The notes under the pieces: generated by a model
Told to the model about the DNA's origin: nothing
The model's database searches: none
What the model saw: the letters and a program-made list of their open reading frames with translations, nothing else
NCBI RefSeq assembly: GCF_900156175.1
Contig: NZ_FTMV01000004.1
Coordinates: 296,791-360,790 of the forward strand
Origin: Janthinobacterium sp. TND4EL3
GTDB lineage: Bacteria > Pseudomonadota > Gammaproteobacteria > Burkholderiales > Burkholderiaceae_D
Length of the DNA: 64,000 nt
Direction: 5' to 3'
Translations under genes and position numbers: made by a program
Part shown: positions 18,751 through 27,981 of the stretch, piece by piece
Layout: each line of letters opens with the position of its first letter
How positions within the stretch are numbered: the stretch's first letter is position 1

Positions 18751-19462
18751 TACGGCGAGACGCCGGCAACAACGTCCTGCGCAATTTCGGACAAGCTGCG
18801 CAGGACCAGGCGCCAGGTCGAAGACAGTACGCTGGTACGGCGAGACGCCGGCAACAACGTCCTGCGTAATCCGGACAAGCTGCGCAGGACCAGGCGCCAA
18901 GTCGAAGACAGTACGCTGGTACGGCGAGACGCCGGCAACAACGTCCTGCGCAATTTCGGACAAGCTGCGCAGGAGCAGGGGCCAGGTCGAAGACAGTACG
19001 CTGGTACGGCGAGACGCCGGCAACAACGTCCTGCGCAATTTCGGACAAGCAGCGCAGGACCAGGCGCCAGGTCGAAGACAGTACGCTGGTACGGCGAGAC
19101 GCCGGCAACAACGTCCTGCGTAATCCGGACAAGCTGCGCAGGAGCAGGGGCCAGGTCGAAGATAGTACGCTGGTACGGCGAGACGCCGGCAACAACGTCC
19201 TGCGCAATTTCGGACAAGCTGCGCAGGAGCAGGGGCCAGGTCGAAGACAGTACGCTGGTACGGCGAGACGCCGGCAACAACGTCCTGCGCAATTTCGGAC
19301 AAGCTGCGCAAAACCAGGGGCCAGGTCGAAGACAGTACGCTGGTACGGCGAGACGCCGGCAACAACGTCCTGCGTAATCCGGACAAGCTGCGCAGGGCTA
19401 GGCGCCAAGTCGAAGACAGTACGCCAGTACGGCGAGACGCAGGCAACAACGCCCTGCGCAGC
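18751..19462. repeat. Tandem array of 84/85-bp repeats, 8 full copies and a partial ninth
   Basis: Copies begin at 18751, 18836, 18920, 19005, 19090, 19174, 19259, 19344 and 19428 (partial, diverged). Each unit starts TACGGCGAGACGCCGG. The 85-bp variant (A) has GCGCAATTTCGG and the 84-bp variant (B) has GCGTAATCCGG at the same place. The order is A B A A B A A B. Each unit holds three inverted repeats: CGGCG/CGCCG around AGA, CCTGCGCA/TGCGCAGG around 13 bases, and GTAC/GTAC around GCTG across the unit border. No unique spacers separate copies, so it is not CRISPR. It fills the gap between convergent genes (PEP-CTERM and murJ). The minus-strand open frames through it are a side effect of the repeat. 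Confidence 0.95.
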
Positions 19463-19465
19463 TTG

Positions 19466-21013
19466 TCACGCGTGGCGCTTGAAGTCGCGGAAGCGGAAGC
19501 CAACGAGGAACAAGGTAACAAAGTACGCCACGCCGCACACGGCCACCACCAAGGCCAGGGCGCCGGCCCGCAGCAGCGGATGGGCTTGCATGCCGATCCA
19601 GTCGATGCGCATGGCGCCAACGTACGCCACGCCGCCCATCACGATGAGCGCCGGCAGCAGGCGCGCGAAGAATTTGGCCCAGCCCGGCTTGGGCTGGTAG
19701 ATGCCGCGCTTGCGCAAGCCCCAGTACAGGAAACTGGCGTTCAGGCAGGCACCCAGGCCGATCGACAGGGCCAGGCCGGCCACGGCGATGTAGGGCACGA
19801 AGAGCAGGTTCATCAGCTGGGTGGCGATCAGCACGCCAAGGGCGATCTTGACGGGCGTACGGATGTCCTGGCGCGCATAAAACGCGGGCGCCAGGGTCTT
19901 GACGAGAATGATGCCGATCAAACCCAGGCTGTAGGCCACCAGCGGCTGCGTCGACATGGTCACGGATTCGGCTGTAAACTTACCATAGTGAAATAATGTC
20001 GCGATCAGCGGCGTGGCCAGGGTCGCCATGCCGACGGCGGCGGGCAGGGCCAGCAAAAAGGTCAGGCGCAAGCCCCAGTCCAGCAGGGCCGAGTATTCCG
20101 TCTTGTCGCCGTCCACATTCGCCTTCGACAGGCTGGGCAGCAGGATGGTGCCCAGGGCCACGCCCAGCATGGCGGTGGGGAACTCCATCAGGCGGTCGGC
20201 ATACGACAGCCAGGAAATGCTGCCTTCGGCCAGGCGCGAGGCGATGCTCGTATTGATCATCAGGCTGATCTGGGCCGCCGAGACGGCGAACACGGCCGGT
20301 CCCATCTTCTTCAGCACGCGGCGCACGCCGCCGTCGGACAGGCCGATGGCGGGATTGATCGACAGCCGCGGCAGCATGCCGATCTTGATCAGCGCGGGAA
20401 TCTGGATGGCCACCTGCAGCAGGCCGCCGGCGAACACGGCGATGGCCATGGCGTAGATCGGCTGCTTCAGGTAGGGCGCGAGGAACAGCGAGGCGGCGAT
20501 GAACGACAGGTTCAGCAGCACGGGCGTGAAGGCGGGAATCTTGAATTCGCGCCAGGTATTCAAGATGCCGCCGGCCAGGGCCACGAAGGACATGCAGGTA
20601 ATATAAGGGAACATCAGGCGCGTCATCCACACGGCCGCGTCAAAGGCGCCCGGGTCCTTGGACAGGCCCGTGGCGATCACGTAGACAAACCATGGCGCGC
20701 CGATGATGCCGATGGCCGACACGAGCAGGGTAGCCCACACGAGGGTGGTGGCGACATGGTCGGCCAGCTGCTTGCTCGCTTCCTGCCCGTGCTGATTCTT
20801 GTATTCAGACAAGATCGGCACGAACGCTTGCGAGAACGCGCCCTCGGCAAACAAACGGCGCAACAGATTGGGGATGCGGAAGGCAACAATGAATGCGTCC
20901 GTGTAGGCGCCGGCGCCAAAGGCGCGCGCGAACAGGCTTTCGCGCAATAATCCGGTTACACGGGACAGCATGGTCATGCTGGAAATGGCGGCTAGGGTTT
21001 TAAGCAAGTTCAT
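19466..21013 (-). CDS. murJ: Lipid II flippase MurJ (MviN)
   Basis: A 515-residue integral membrane protein with about 14 hydrophobic segments. It starts MNLLKTLAAISSMTMLSRVTGLLRE, the MviN/MurJ N-terminal signature, followed by ARAFGAGAYTDAFIVAFRIPNLLRRLFAEGAF, which contains the central-cavity arginines. It flips lipid II across the inner membrane for peptidoglycan synthesis. Length matches the family (about 510). It is divergent from rpsT, a common arrangement in betaproteobacteria. Its 3' end meets the tandem repeat array. Confidence 0.97.
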   Translation of the reverse strand: MNLLKTLAAISSMTMLSRVTGLLRESLFARAFGAGAYTDAFIVAFRIPNLLRRLFAEGAFSQAFVPILSEYKNQHGQEASKQLADHVATTLVWATLLVSAIGIIGAPWFVYVIATGLSKDPGAFDAAVWMTRLMFPYITCMSFVALAGGILNTWREFKIPAFTPVLLNLSFIAASLFLAPYLKQPIYAMAIAVFAGGLLQVAIQIPALIKIGMLPRLSINPAIGLSDGGVRRVLKKMGPAVFAVSAAQISLMINTSIASRLAEGSISWLSYADRLMEFPTAMLGVALGTILLPSLSKANVDGDKTEYSALLDWGLRLTFLLALPAAVGMATLATPLIATLFHYGKFTAESVTMSTQPLVAYSLGLIGIILVKTLAPAFYARQDIRTPVKIALGVLIATQLMNLLFVPYIAVAGLALSIGLGACLNASFLYWGLRKRGIYQPKPGWAKFFARLLPALIVMGGVAYVGAMRIDWIGMQAHPLLRAGALALVVAVCGVAYFVTLFLVGFRFRDFKRHA

Positions 21014-21146
21014 GGGGGCAGATTATAGCCGGGCGCGCTACCGTTAAACGCTTAAAATATGGTAACAAACCCTGCCGATCCGCTGCCGATCCGCCCTTGC
21101 CAGCCCCATTTTCAGGTGTTTTTGGCGTCACACACGGTTTTTTGAT

Positions 21147-21175
21147 TTGCCCCCGCTTGAAAATATCGCTATAAT
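21147..21175 (+). promoter_or_regulatory. Sigma-70 promoter of rpsT
   Basis: TTGCCC at 21147-21152, 17 bases, then a perfect TATAAT at 21170-21175. It predicts a leader of about 140 bases before the rpsT start. Confidence 0.75.
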
Positions 21176-21204
21176 CGAAGGCTGTACAGAATTCTGTTAC
21201 GCAG

Positions 21205-21289
21205 ACACTAATGTTTGACAGGCACTGGTTTGGCACACATGGTTCGGCAGACGCACAGAACGCACCGGTTGGCAAACACTAATGTTTGC
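21205..21289 (+). repeat. Duplicated element in the rpsT leader, one copy a perfect hairpin
   Basis: ACACTAATGTTTG occurs at 21205-21217 and again at 21276-21288. The second copy lies within a perfect inverted repeat (GCAAACA, CTAA, TGTTTGC at 21272-21289); the first has one mismatch in the same structure. Both are inside the transcribed leader of rpsT, so they could take part in translational control. Role unproven. Confidence 0.6.
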
Positions 21290-21321
21290 AAACGCACTTT
21301 GACCCTGTTTTAGGAAATTCC

Positions 21322-21588
21322 ATGGCAAATACCGCACAAGCGCGCAAACGCGCTCGTCAAGCAGTTAAGCAAAACGCACACAATTCGTCCCAACGTTCGA
21401 CCTTGCGCACGGCTATCAAAGCTGCTCGCAAAGCGATCCAGGGCGGCGACAAGGCAGCTGCTGCTGCAATCTTCCAGGCATCCGTGTCGACCATCGACCG
21501 TATCGCTGACAAGAAGATCATCCACAAAAACAAGGCAGCTCGCCATAAGAGCCGTCTGGCAGCTGCTTTGAAAGCACTGTCCGCTTAA
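21322..21588 (+). CDS. rpsT: 30S ribosomal protein S20
   Basis: An 88-residue basic protein beginning [18 protein letters not shown] and ending [18 protein letters not shown], the S20 pattern. It binds 16S rRNA in the small subunit. The ATG at 21322 has an AGGAA site; the in-frame upstream start at 21286 would add 12 non-conserved residues and cross the leader hairpin. Monocistronic, with terminators after it. Confidence 0.97.
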   Translation: MANTAQARKRARQAVKQNAHNSSQRSTLRTAIKAARKAIQGGDKAAAAAIFQASVSTIDRIADKKIIHKNKAARHKSRLAAALKALSA

Positions 21589-21656
21589 TATTCGCCAGCA
21601 GGCAAGCCACCAAGGTGGCCTTGCCTGTGCCGGTACGCCGGCACTGGTTGAAAAGC

Positions 21657-21689
21657 AAAAACCCGCAGATTCGTTCTGGCGGGTTTTTT
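21657..21689. terminator. Terminator between rpsT and the DUF192 gene
   Basis: AACCCGC and GCGGGTT pair around about 12 bases and are followed by a run of T. Two more hairpins precede it after the rpsT stop: AGGCAAG-CCACC/GGTGG-CCTTGCCT (21599-21626) and GTGCCGG/CCGGCAC (21627-21644). An A-run on the left suggests it can serve both convergent genes. Confidence 0.85.
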
Positions 21690-21734
21690 CGCGTTGCCGC
21701 GCACTTTTTGCGTGGTTCTCCGGCCGCAACGTTC

Positions 21735-22187
21735 CTAGCGCGGCGCAGGCAAGTTGCCGATGCTCATGCCCGGCTTGATATTGCGTTGCTTGAACCAGCC
21801 CAGGTGCATTTCCAGCGCATAGCGCACGGGCACAGTTTTCGCGGAGCAATGGCTATCCAGCGTGTGCGGCTGCATGTCTTCAATATTGATAATTTTGCCA
21901 TCTGCGTCGATGAAGGCGACGGACAGGGGCAGCGGCGTGTTTTTCATCCACATGCATTGGGTGGCGGGATTGCCAAAAATAAACAACATGCCCGCGTTGG
22001 CCGGCATTTTTTCGCGGTACATCAAGCCTTGCTCGCGCTGCGCTTCCGTGGCGGCCACTTCGGCCTGGATCAAATGCATGCCTGCCGATAATTGCAAGCT
22101 CTTGCCTTGCGGCGCTTGCGCCACGGCGCTGCCGGCGCAGGCCAGCAGGACGATGGAAATGTGGAGACTGCCAAGGGAATTTTTCAT
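21735..22187 (-). CDS. Secreted DUF192 family protein
   Basis: A 150-residue protein with a signal peptide (LHISIVLLACAGSAVA). The DUF192 domain covers residues 35-148 with the typical motifs REQGLMYREKMPANAGMLFIF, MWMKNTPLPLSVAFID, DGKIINIEDM and ALEMHLGWFKQRNI. The function of this small exported family is unknown. ATG at 22187 is preferred over a TTG at 22193. Its 5' flank (22188-22471) is a gap of 284 bases in which no gene or clear promoter is seen. Confidence 0.9.
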   Translation of the reverse strand: MKNSLGSLHISIVLLACAGSAVAQAPQGKSLQLSAGMHLIQAEVAATEAQREQGLMYREKMPANAGMLFIFGNPATQCMWMKNTPLPLSVAFIDADGKIINIEDMQPHTLDSHCSAKTVPVRYALEMHLGWFKQRNIKPGMSIGNLPAPR

Positions 22188-22471
22188 GAGCAAGACTGGT
22201 GGCGATCGAAGGGGCGATTAAGCCATGCAGGCGGCCGCCCGGTCAAGCATGTGGCCCGGCAGCGCCGAAAGCGTGGGCTTGCAGCAACAAAGGCCTTGCC
22301 GCAGCCACCGAACCTGGCTTGCTGCGCCAGCGTGGCGCTGGCCAGCGGGGATGGCGCGGGGGCAAATCTTGCGCTTCACCGTCCCCTCTCATCGAGTCAG
22401 GCTGATGATGATGTCAGTTGATTGTCTAAAAATAAATAATTGATCGCATGTAGCCATTCTTCCTGCCCCGC

Positions 22472-23035
22472 TCACGCCTTGCCGATGTGTTCGGCCGGCA
22501 CTTCGCACCATTCGCCAGGCATCAAGGGGTGGCTGGCCAGTGAAAACGGGCCGATGGCGCTGCGCACGAGGCGCAGGGTGGGCAGGCCGACGGCGGCCGT
22601 CATGCGCCGCACTTGCCGGTTTTTTCCCTCTTTCAAGGTAATCGCCAGCCAGGACGTGGGCTTGTCGGCGCGCGCGCGGATGGGTGGATTGCGCGGCCAC
22701 AGCCAGTCCGGCTCGGCGATGCGCACGGCCTTGCACGGCTTGGTGATGAAGTCGCCCAGGTCCAGCGGCGCCTGCAGGCGCGCCAGGCTGGCCGCGTCGG
22801 GCACGCCATCGACCTGCACCAGGTAGGTTTTCGCCTCCTTGCGGTCGGGGTGGCTGATTTCATGCTGCAGGCGGCCGTCGTCCGTCAGCAGCAGCAAGCC
22901 TTCGCTGTCGGCGTCGAGCCGGCCGGCCGGATAGATGCCGGGGATGGTGATGTGGTCGGCCAGGGTGGCGCGGCCTTCCTGCGGCGAAAACTGGCACAGG
23001 ACCTGGAACGGTTTATTGAAGAGGATGAGTGGCAT
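22472..23035 (-). CDS. rluE: 23S rRNA pseudouridine synthase RluE-like (RsuA family)
   Basis: A 187-residue protein of the RsuA/RluB/C/D/E family without an S4 domain. It contains the catalytic signature AGRLDADSEGLLLLTDDG (Asp of GRLDADSEG) and the C-terminal EGKNRQVRRMTAAVGLPTLRLVR. The short length and the start MPLILFNKPFQVLCQF match RluE, which makes pseudouridine 2457 in 23S rRNA. The start at 23035 fits the family; a longer in-frame start at 23083 adds unlikely residues. Divergent from icd. Confidence 0.88.
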   Translation of the reverse strand: MPLILFNKPFQVLCQFSPQEGRATLADHITIPGIYPAGRLDADSEGLLLLTDDGRLQHEISHPDRKEAKTYLVQVDGVPDAASLARLQAPLDLGDFITKPCKAVRIAEPDWLWPRNPPIRARADKPTSWLAITLKEGKNRQVRRMTAAVGLPTLRLVRSAIGPFSLASHPLMPGEWCEVPAEHIGKA

Positions 23036-23133
23036 GCTGGATAAATTGCTGCAAACGAGGGTGGCTGCTGGTCGGCGCCGCAAAAGCGTGGCGCCCTGTA
23101 AGATACTGGTGCATAATGTGAAATGTTAGTCTT

Positions 23134-23151
23134 ATGTCTTATAGAAGACAT
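23134..23151. promoter_or_regulatory. Inverted repeat upstream of icd, possible operator
   Basis: ATGTCTT, ATAG, AAGACAT is a 7-bp inverted repeat, preceded by another TCTTAT-type copy (GTCTTAT). It lies in the 288-base rluE-icd gap, about 170 bases upstream of the icd start. The regulator is not known from this sequence. Confidence 0.45.
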
Positions 23152-23323
23152 AGGCGGTATGGCAACGAGGTTCTTTGACGCTGCGGATGGCCCGGCTGTT
23201 CTTTCCCTGCTAAAGTGTGTTGTTGCCGCCATGTTCGGACTTGTTTTTGTAAACTCTGCAACCGCAGAGCGCGTCGTCGGGCCGCCAGGGCTGCCCACGG
23301 TGCGTCCCACTTCGGAGATCACG

Positions 23324-24577
23324 ATGTACCAACATATCACTGTACCTGCTGACGGCCAAAAAATCACCGTCAACGCCGATTTTTCGCTGAATGTACCAGA
23401 TAATCCCATCATTCCCTTCATCGAAGGCGATGGCACGGGCATCGATATCAGCCCGGTCATGATCAAGGTGATCGATGCGGCCGTGGCCAAGGCCTACGGC
23501 GGCGCGCGCAAGATCAGCTGGATGGAAATCTATGCGGGCGAAAAATCGACGAATGTGTACGGTCCCGACGTGTGGCTGCCGGAAGAAACCTTGCAGGTGC
23601 TGAAAGACTACGTGGTTTCCATCAAGGGGCCGCTGACGACGCCCGTCGGCGGCGGCATCCGCTCGCTGAACGTGGCCCTGCGCCAGCAGCTCGATCTGTA
23701 CGTCTGCCTGCGTCCCGTGCGCTACTTCACTGGCGTGCCGTCGCCCGTGAAAGAGCCGGAAAAGACGGACATGGTGATTTTCCGCGAAAACTCGGAAGAC
23801 ATCTACGCCGGCATCGAATACCAGCAAGGTTCGCCCGAAGCCAAGAAGCTGATGGATTTCCTCGTCAAGGAAATGGGCGTGACGAAGATCCGCTTCCCGG
23901 CCACGTCGGGCATCGGCATCAAGCCCGTGTCCATCGAAGGCACGGAGCGCCTCGTGCGCAAGGCCATCCAGTACGCGATCGACAACGACAAGCCTTCCGT
24001 GACGATCGTGCACAAAGGCAACATCATGAAGTACACGGAAGGCGGCTTCCGCGACTGGGCGTATGCGCTGGCGCAAAAGGAATTCGGTGCCGAGCTGATC
24101 GATGGCGGCCCATGGTGCAAGTTCAAGAATCCGAAGACGGGCCGCGACATCATCGTCAAGGACTCGATCGCTGACGCGTTCCTGCAACAGATCCTGCTGC
24201 GTCCGGCCGAATACAGCGTGATCGCCACCCTGAACCTGAACGGCGACTACATTTCCGACGCGCTGGCGGCGCAGGTGGGCGGCATCGGCATCGCGCCGGG
24301 CGCCAACCTGTCCGATTCCGTCGCCATGTTCGAGGCGACGCACGGCACGGCGCCGAAGTACGCGGGCAAGGACTATGTGAACCCCGGTTCCCTGATCCTG
24401 TCGGCGGAAATGATGCTGCGCCACATGGGCTGGCTGGAAGCGGCCGACCTGATTATTTCTTCCATGCAAAAATCGATCGCCTCGAAGCGCGTCACCTACG
24501 ACTTCGCCCGCCTGATGGAAGGCGCCACGCAAGTGTCGTGCTCCGGTTTCGGCAACGTGATGATCGAGCACATGTAG
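23324..24577 (+). CDS. icd: NADP-dependent isocitrate dehydrogenase
   Basis: A 417-residue TCA-cycle enzyme converting isocitrate to 2-oxoglutarate with NADP. Key motifs are [17 protein letters not shown], the substrate loop [23 protein letters not shown] (with the serine that is phosphorylated in E. coli Icd), [36 protein letters not shown] and the dinucleotide site [21 protein letters not shown]. Length is as in E. coli Icd (416). ATG at 23324 has a GGAG ribosome site; the open frame continues upstream to 23123 but that part is not conserved in character. Confidence 0.97.
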   Translation: MYQHITVPADGQKITVNADFSLNVPDNPIIPFIEGDGTGIDISPVMIKVIDAAVAKAYGGARKISWMEIYAGEKSTNVYGPDVWLPEETLQVLKDYVVSIKGPLTTPVGGGIRSLNVALRQQLDLYVCLRPVRYFTGVPSPVKEPEKTDMVIFRENSEDIYAGIEYQQGSPEAKKLMDFLVKEMGVTKIRFPATSGIGIKPVSIEGTERLVRKAIQYAIDNDKPSVTIVHKGNIMKYTEGGFRDWAYALAQKEFGAELIDGGPWCKFKNPKTGRDIIVKDSIADAFLQQILLRPAEYSVIATLNLNGDYISDALAAQVGGIGIAPGANLSDSVAMFEATHGTAPKYAGKDYVNPGSLILSAEMMLRHMGWLEAADLIISSMQKSIASKRVTYDFARLMEGATQVSCSGFGNVMIEHM

Positions 24578-24627
24578 GAATGCGGCCGGGCGTCGCGGGG
24601 CAGGTCGCCTCTCGACGCCCGGCGGAC

Positions 24628-24662
24628 GAAAAAAAACCCCGCTTCATGGAAACGGGGTTTTT
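24628..24662. terminator. Bidirectional terminator between icd and cspA
   Basis: CCCCG and CGGGG pair, with an A-run on the left and a T-run on the right, so it can end transcription from both convergent genes. Confidence 0.88.
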
Positions 24663-24684
24663 CACATCTGAGGGCAGGGGATGC

Positions 24685-24888
24685 TTAGGCTGCCTGGATG
24701 TTGGAAGCTTGCTTGCCTTTAGGGCCTTGCGTGACTTCGAATTGAACTTTTTGACCTTCTTTGAGGGTCTTGAAACCGTTCATGTTGATTGCGGAGAAAT
24801 GAGCAAACAAATCTTCGCCGCCATCATCTGGAGTGATGAAGCCAAAACCTTTGGAATCATTGAACCACTTAACTGTACCTGTTGCCAT
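24685..24888 (-). CDS. cspA: Cold-shock protein CspA family
   Basis: A 67-residue single OB-fold protein: [20 protein letters not shown] (RNP1 KGFGFI), DLFAHFSAI (RNP2), [20 protein letters not shown]. It binds single-stranded RNA/DNA as an RNA chaperone. The start at 24888 is the conserved one. It has a long leader of about 110 bases containing a perfect palindrome, in line with post-transcriptional control known for csp genes. Which paralogue it is cannot be told from sequence alone. Confidence 0.95.
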   Translation of the reverse strand: MATGTVKWFNDSKGFGFITPDDGGEDLFAHFSAINMNGFKTLKEGQKVQFEVTQGPKGKQASNIQAA

Positions 24889-24932
24889 AAAAAGAACTTT
24901 CAAAATTAAAACAAATCACACGAGCCATAAAA

Positions 24933-24948
24933 GCAAGAAGCTTCTTGC
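24933..24948 (-). promoter_or_regulatory. Perfect 16-bp palindrome in the cspA leader
   Basis: GCAAGAAGCTTCTTGC lies between the predicted transcription start and the cspA start codon. As RNA it would form a hairpin about 45 bases before the start codon; a protein-binding site or thermo-responsive element are other options. Confidence 0.55.
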
Positions 24949-25007
24949 CCCCTCCTCGACGTCTCACTTCTTATCAAGCTGTACATTACTGCAACAGTCG
25001 ATACAGC

Positions 25008-25036
25008 ATTGTTGGCGGAATAAATAATGAAGTCAA
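25008..25036 (-). promoter_or_regulatory. Candidate sigma-70 promoter of cspA
   Basis: On the minus strand, TTGACT (25036-25031), 17 bases, AACAAT (25013-25008). This gives a transcription start near 25001 and a leader of about 113 bases. The rest of the 321-base cspA-clpS gap must hold the clpS promoter; a TTGAAA at 25143 is a weak -35 candidate. Confidence 0.55.
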
Positions 25037-25209
25037 GCGCTTTTCCATCGATATTGCCAAATTCTTCACGGCGACCAAAAAAGCAACTCTTGATTTCGGC
25101 GGCAAGGTCGCCATCTGCGCAGTATTAAGAAAACGCGTAAGATTGAAAACAATTGGAAACGCGCAGATATAGCGCATGACAACCACTGTGAAAGCATTAG
25201 AATAAGCGT

Positions 25210-25512
25210 ATGGCAACCAAGCACGACACAGAAACCCTGCTGGAGCGGCAAGTACTGAAGCCGCCACCGCTCTACCAGGTGGCCTTGCTCAATGACGACT
25301 ACACCCCGATGGAATTTGTGGTGGCCATCATTCAGGAGTATTTCAACAAGGACCGTGAAACGGCGACGCAAATCATGCTCAGTGTTCATCGCTACGGCAA
25401 AGGAGTGTGCGGCGTGTTCTCTAAAGATATAGCGTGTACCAAAGTGGAGTTCGTTTTAACGCATGCGCGCAAGGCGGGGCACCCCCTGCAGTGCGTGATG
25501 GAGGAAGTATGA
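25210..25512 (+). CDS. clpS: ClpS adaptor protein
   Basis: A 100-residue adaptor that delivers N-degron substrates to ClpA. It has the family core [21 protein letters not shown] (NDDYT and Met line the N-degron pocket) and [20 protein letters not shown]. It overlaps the clpA start by 4 bases (ATGA), the usual clpS-clpA operon. Confidence 0.96.
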   Translation: MATKHDTETLLERQVLKPPPLYQVALLNDDYTPMEFVVAIIQEYFNKDRETATQIMLSVHRYGKGVCGVFSKDIACTKVEFVLTHARKAGHPLQCVMEEV

Positions 25513-27809
25513 TTGCGCAGGAATTAGAAGTAAGTTTGCACATGGCGTTTGTCGAAGCTCGACAGGCACGGCACGAATTCATCACGGTTGAGCATTTACT
25601 GCTGGCACTGCTGGATAATCCCTCCGCAGCAGAGGTATTGCGTGCCTGCGCGGTCAATATTGAAGACCTGCGCAAGACCCTCACCAATTTCATCGGCGAT
25701 AACACGCCGACCGTGCCTGGCACGGGCGAAGTCGACACCCAGCCGACGCTTGGTTTCCAGCGCGTGATCCAGCGCGCCATCATGCATGTCCAGTCCGCCT
25801 CGAATGGCAAGAAGGAAGTCACTGGCGCCAATGTGCTGGTGGCCATCTTCGGCGAAAAAGACTCGCATGCTGTCTACTACCTGCACCAGCAGGGCGTGAC
25901 GCGCCTGGACGTGGTCAACTTCATCTCGCACGGCGTGCGCAAGGACCAGTCCACGGAAAGCGCGAAAGCCTCCGAAGGCGTGGAAGAAGCGCCCGTCGAT
26001 GGCCAGCCGAAGGAAAGCCCGCTCGACCAGTTCACGCAGAACCTGAACAAGGCCGCCGCCGAAGGGCGGATCGACCCGCTGATCGGCCGCGAGGATGAAG
26101 TCGACCGCGTCATCCAGATCCTGTGCCGCCGCCGCAAGAACAATCCGCTGCTCGTCGGCGAGGCGGGCGTGGGCAAGACGGCCATCGCCGAAGGCCTGGC
26201 CTACCGCATCACGCAAAGCGACGTGCCGGAAATCCTGCAGAATGCCGTCGTGTATTCGCTGGACATGGGCGCCTTGCTGGCCGGTACCAAATACCGTGGC
26301 GACTTCGAACAGCGCCTGAAAGCCGTGCTCAAGCAACTGAAGGACAATCCGAACGGCATCCTGTTCATCGACGAGATCCACACCATCATCGGTGCGGGCT
26401 CGGCCTCGGGCGGCACGCTGGACGCGTCCAACCTGCTGAAACCGGCACTGGCCAACGGTCAATTGAAGTGCATCGGCGCGACCACGTACACGGAATTCCG
26501 CGGCGTGTTCGAGAAAGACCATGCGCTCTCCCGCCGTTTCCAGAAAGTGGACGTCAACGAGCCGACCGTCGAGCAAACCGTGCAGATCTTGCGCGGCCTC
26601 AAATCGCGCTTCGAAGAGCACCATGGCGTGAAATACTCGGCCTCGGCCCTGTCGACGGCGGCCGAACTGGCGGCGCGCTTCATCAACGACCGCCACTTGC
26701 CCGACAAGGCGATCGACGTCATCGATGAAGCGGGCGCGGCGCAGCGCATCCTGCCGAAGTCGAAGCAAAAGAAAACCATCGGCAAGGCCGAGATCGAGGA
26801 CATCATCGCCAAGATCGCCCGCATCCCGCCGCAAACGGTCAACCAGGACGACCGCAGCAAGCTGCAGACGATCGACCGCGACTTGCGCAATGTTGTGTTC
26901 GGGCAAGATCCGGCCATCGACGCGCTGGCCTCGGCCATCAAGATGGCCCGTGCGGGCCTGGGCAAGACGGACAAGCCGATCGGCTCCTTCCTGTTCTCCG
27001 GTCCGACGGGCGTCGGCAAGACCGAGGTGGCCAAGCAATTGGCCTTCATCCTCGGCATCGAGCTGATCCGTTTCGACATGTCGGAATACATGGAACGCCA
27101 CGCCGTCAGCCGTTTGATCGGCGCGCCACCGGGCTACGTCGGTTTCGACCAGGGCGGTTTGCTGACGGAAGCGATCACCAAGAAGCCGCATGCGGTCTTG
27201 CTGCTCGATGAAATTGAAAAAGCCCATCCGGACATTTTCAACATCCTGCTGCAAGTGATGGACCATGGCACCTTGACGGACAACAACGGTCGCAAAGCCG
27301 ATTTCCGCAACGTGATCATCATCATGACGACGAATGCGGGCGCGGAAAGCCTGCAAAAGACGTCGATCGGCTTCACGAATTCGAAGCAGGCGGGCGACGA
27401 GATGGCCGACATCAAGCGCATGTTCACGCCGGAGTTCCGCAACCGTATCGATGCCACCATCAGCTTCCGCGCGCTGGACCAGGAAATCATCCTGCGCGTG
27501 GTCGACAAGTTCCTCATGCAACTGGAAGAGCAGTTGCACGAGAAAAAGGTGGAAGCCGTGTTTACCGAGAAGCTGCGTGCCTTCCTCGGCAAGAAAGGTT
27601 TCGATCCGCTCATGGGCGCGCGGCCGATGTCGCGTTTGATCCAGGACATGATCCGCAAGGCGCTGGCCGACGAACTGCTGTTCGGCCGCCTGGTGTCCGG
27701 CGGCAAGGTCACCGTCGACCTCGACGACAAGGACCAGGTTTTGCTGGAATTCCCGGAACCGCCAGATGCGGCGCCGACGGCAGCGCCGGAAACGGTGGAA
27801 GTCGAATAA
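25509..27809 (+). CDS. clpA: ATP-dependent Clp protease ATP-binding subunit ClpA
   Basis: A 766-residue unfoldase that feeds substrates to ClpP. It has an N-terminal Clp-N repeat domain (1-145), AAA-1 with Walker A at 217-224 (GEAGVGKT), AAA-2 with Walker A at 498-505 (GPTGVGKT), and the ClpP-binding loop SIGF near residue 618. Sensor and Walker B segments ([29 protein letters not shown]) are intact. The acidic C-terminal tail is Pro/Ala/Glu-rich. The ATG at 25509 inside the clpS stop is preferred over an earlier in-frame start at 25434. Confidence 0.97.
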   Translation: MIAQELEVSLHMAFVEARQARHEFITVEHLLLALLDNPSAAEVLRACAVNIEDLRKTLTNFIGDNTPTVPGTGEVDTQPTLGFQRVIQRAIMHVQSASNGKKEVTGANVLVAIFGEKDSHAVYYLHQQGVTRLDVVNFISHGVRKDQSTESAKASEGVEEAPVDGQPKESPLDQFTQNLNKAAAEGRIDPLIGREDEVDRVIQILCRRRKNNPLLVGEAGVGKTAIAEGLAYRITQSDVPEILQNAVVYSLDMGALLAGTKYRGDFEQRLKAVLKQLKDNPNGILFIDEIHTIIGAGSASGGTLDASNLLKPALANGQLKCIGATTYTEFRGVFEKDHALSRRFQKVDVNEPTVEQTVQILRGLKSRFEEHHGVKYSASALSTAAELAARFINDRHLPDKAIDVIDEAGAAQRILPKSKQKKTIGKAEIEDIIAKIARIPPQTVNQDDRSKLQTIDRDLRNVVFGQDPAIDALASAIKMARAGLGKTDKPIGSFLFSGPTGVGKTEVAKQLAFILGIELIRFDMSEYMERHAVSRLIGAPPGYVGFDQGGLLTEAITKKPHAVLLLDEIEKAHPDIFNILLQVMDHGTLTDNNGRKADFRNVIIIMTTNAGAESLQKTSIGFTNSKQAGDEMADIKRMFTPEFRNRIDATISFRALDQEIILRVVDKFLMQLEEQLHEKKVEAVFTEKLRAFLGKKGFDPLMGARPMSRLIQDMIRKALADELLFGRLVSGGKVTVDLDDKDQVLLEFPEPPDAAPTAAPETVEVE

Positions 27810-27838
27810 TCGCCTTTCGCTGCGACGCAGTGCTCAAG

Positions 27839-27872
27839 AAACCCGCCCCACGCAAGTGGCGCGGGTTTTTTT
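27839..27872 (+). terminator. Rho-independent terminator after clpA
   Basis: AAACCCGC and GCGGGTTT pair, with a nested CCAC/GTGG stem, followed by a run of seven T or more. Confidence 0.92.
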
Positions 27873-27981
27873 ACACTTTTGTGGGCAATAAAGAAGGTTT
27901 TCTTTGGTCGCGGTTATGCCAGAATTGCTGTCCGGTATCGACATGATGTCCATGCCACCTGACCGCTATCTGGATGCCCAC

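Noticed and set aside
18751..19462. CRISPR array
   Set aside because: The units are contiguous copies of about 85 bp without unique spacers, and no cas genes are near.
18709..19620. Repeat-containing protein encoded on the minus strand across the tandem array
   Set aside because: The open frame exists only because the repeat unit lacks stops in some frames. It overlaps the end of murJ and has no ribosome site.
23123..23323. N-terminal extension of icd
   Set aside because: The frame is open upstream, but the icd family starts at MYQHI, which has a ribosome site; the upstream part includes an inverted repeat and looks regulatory.
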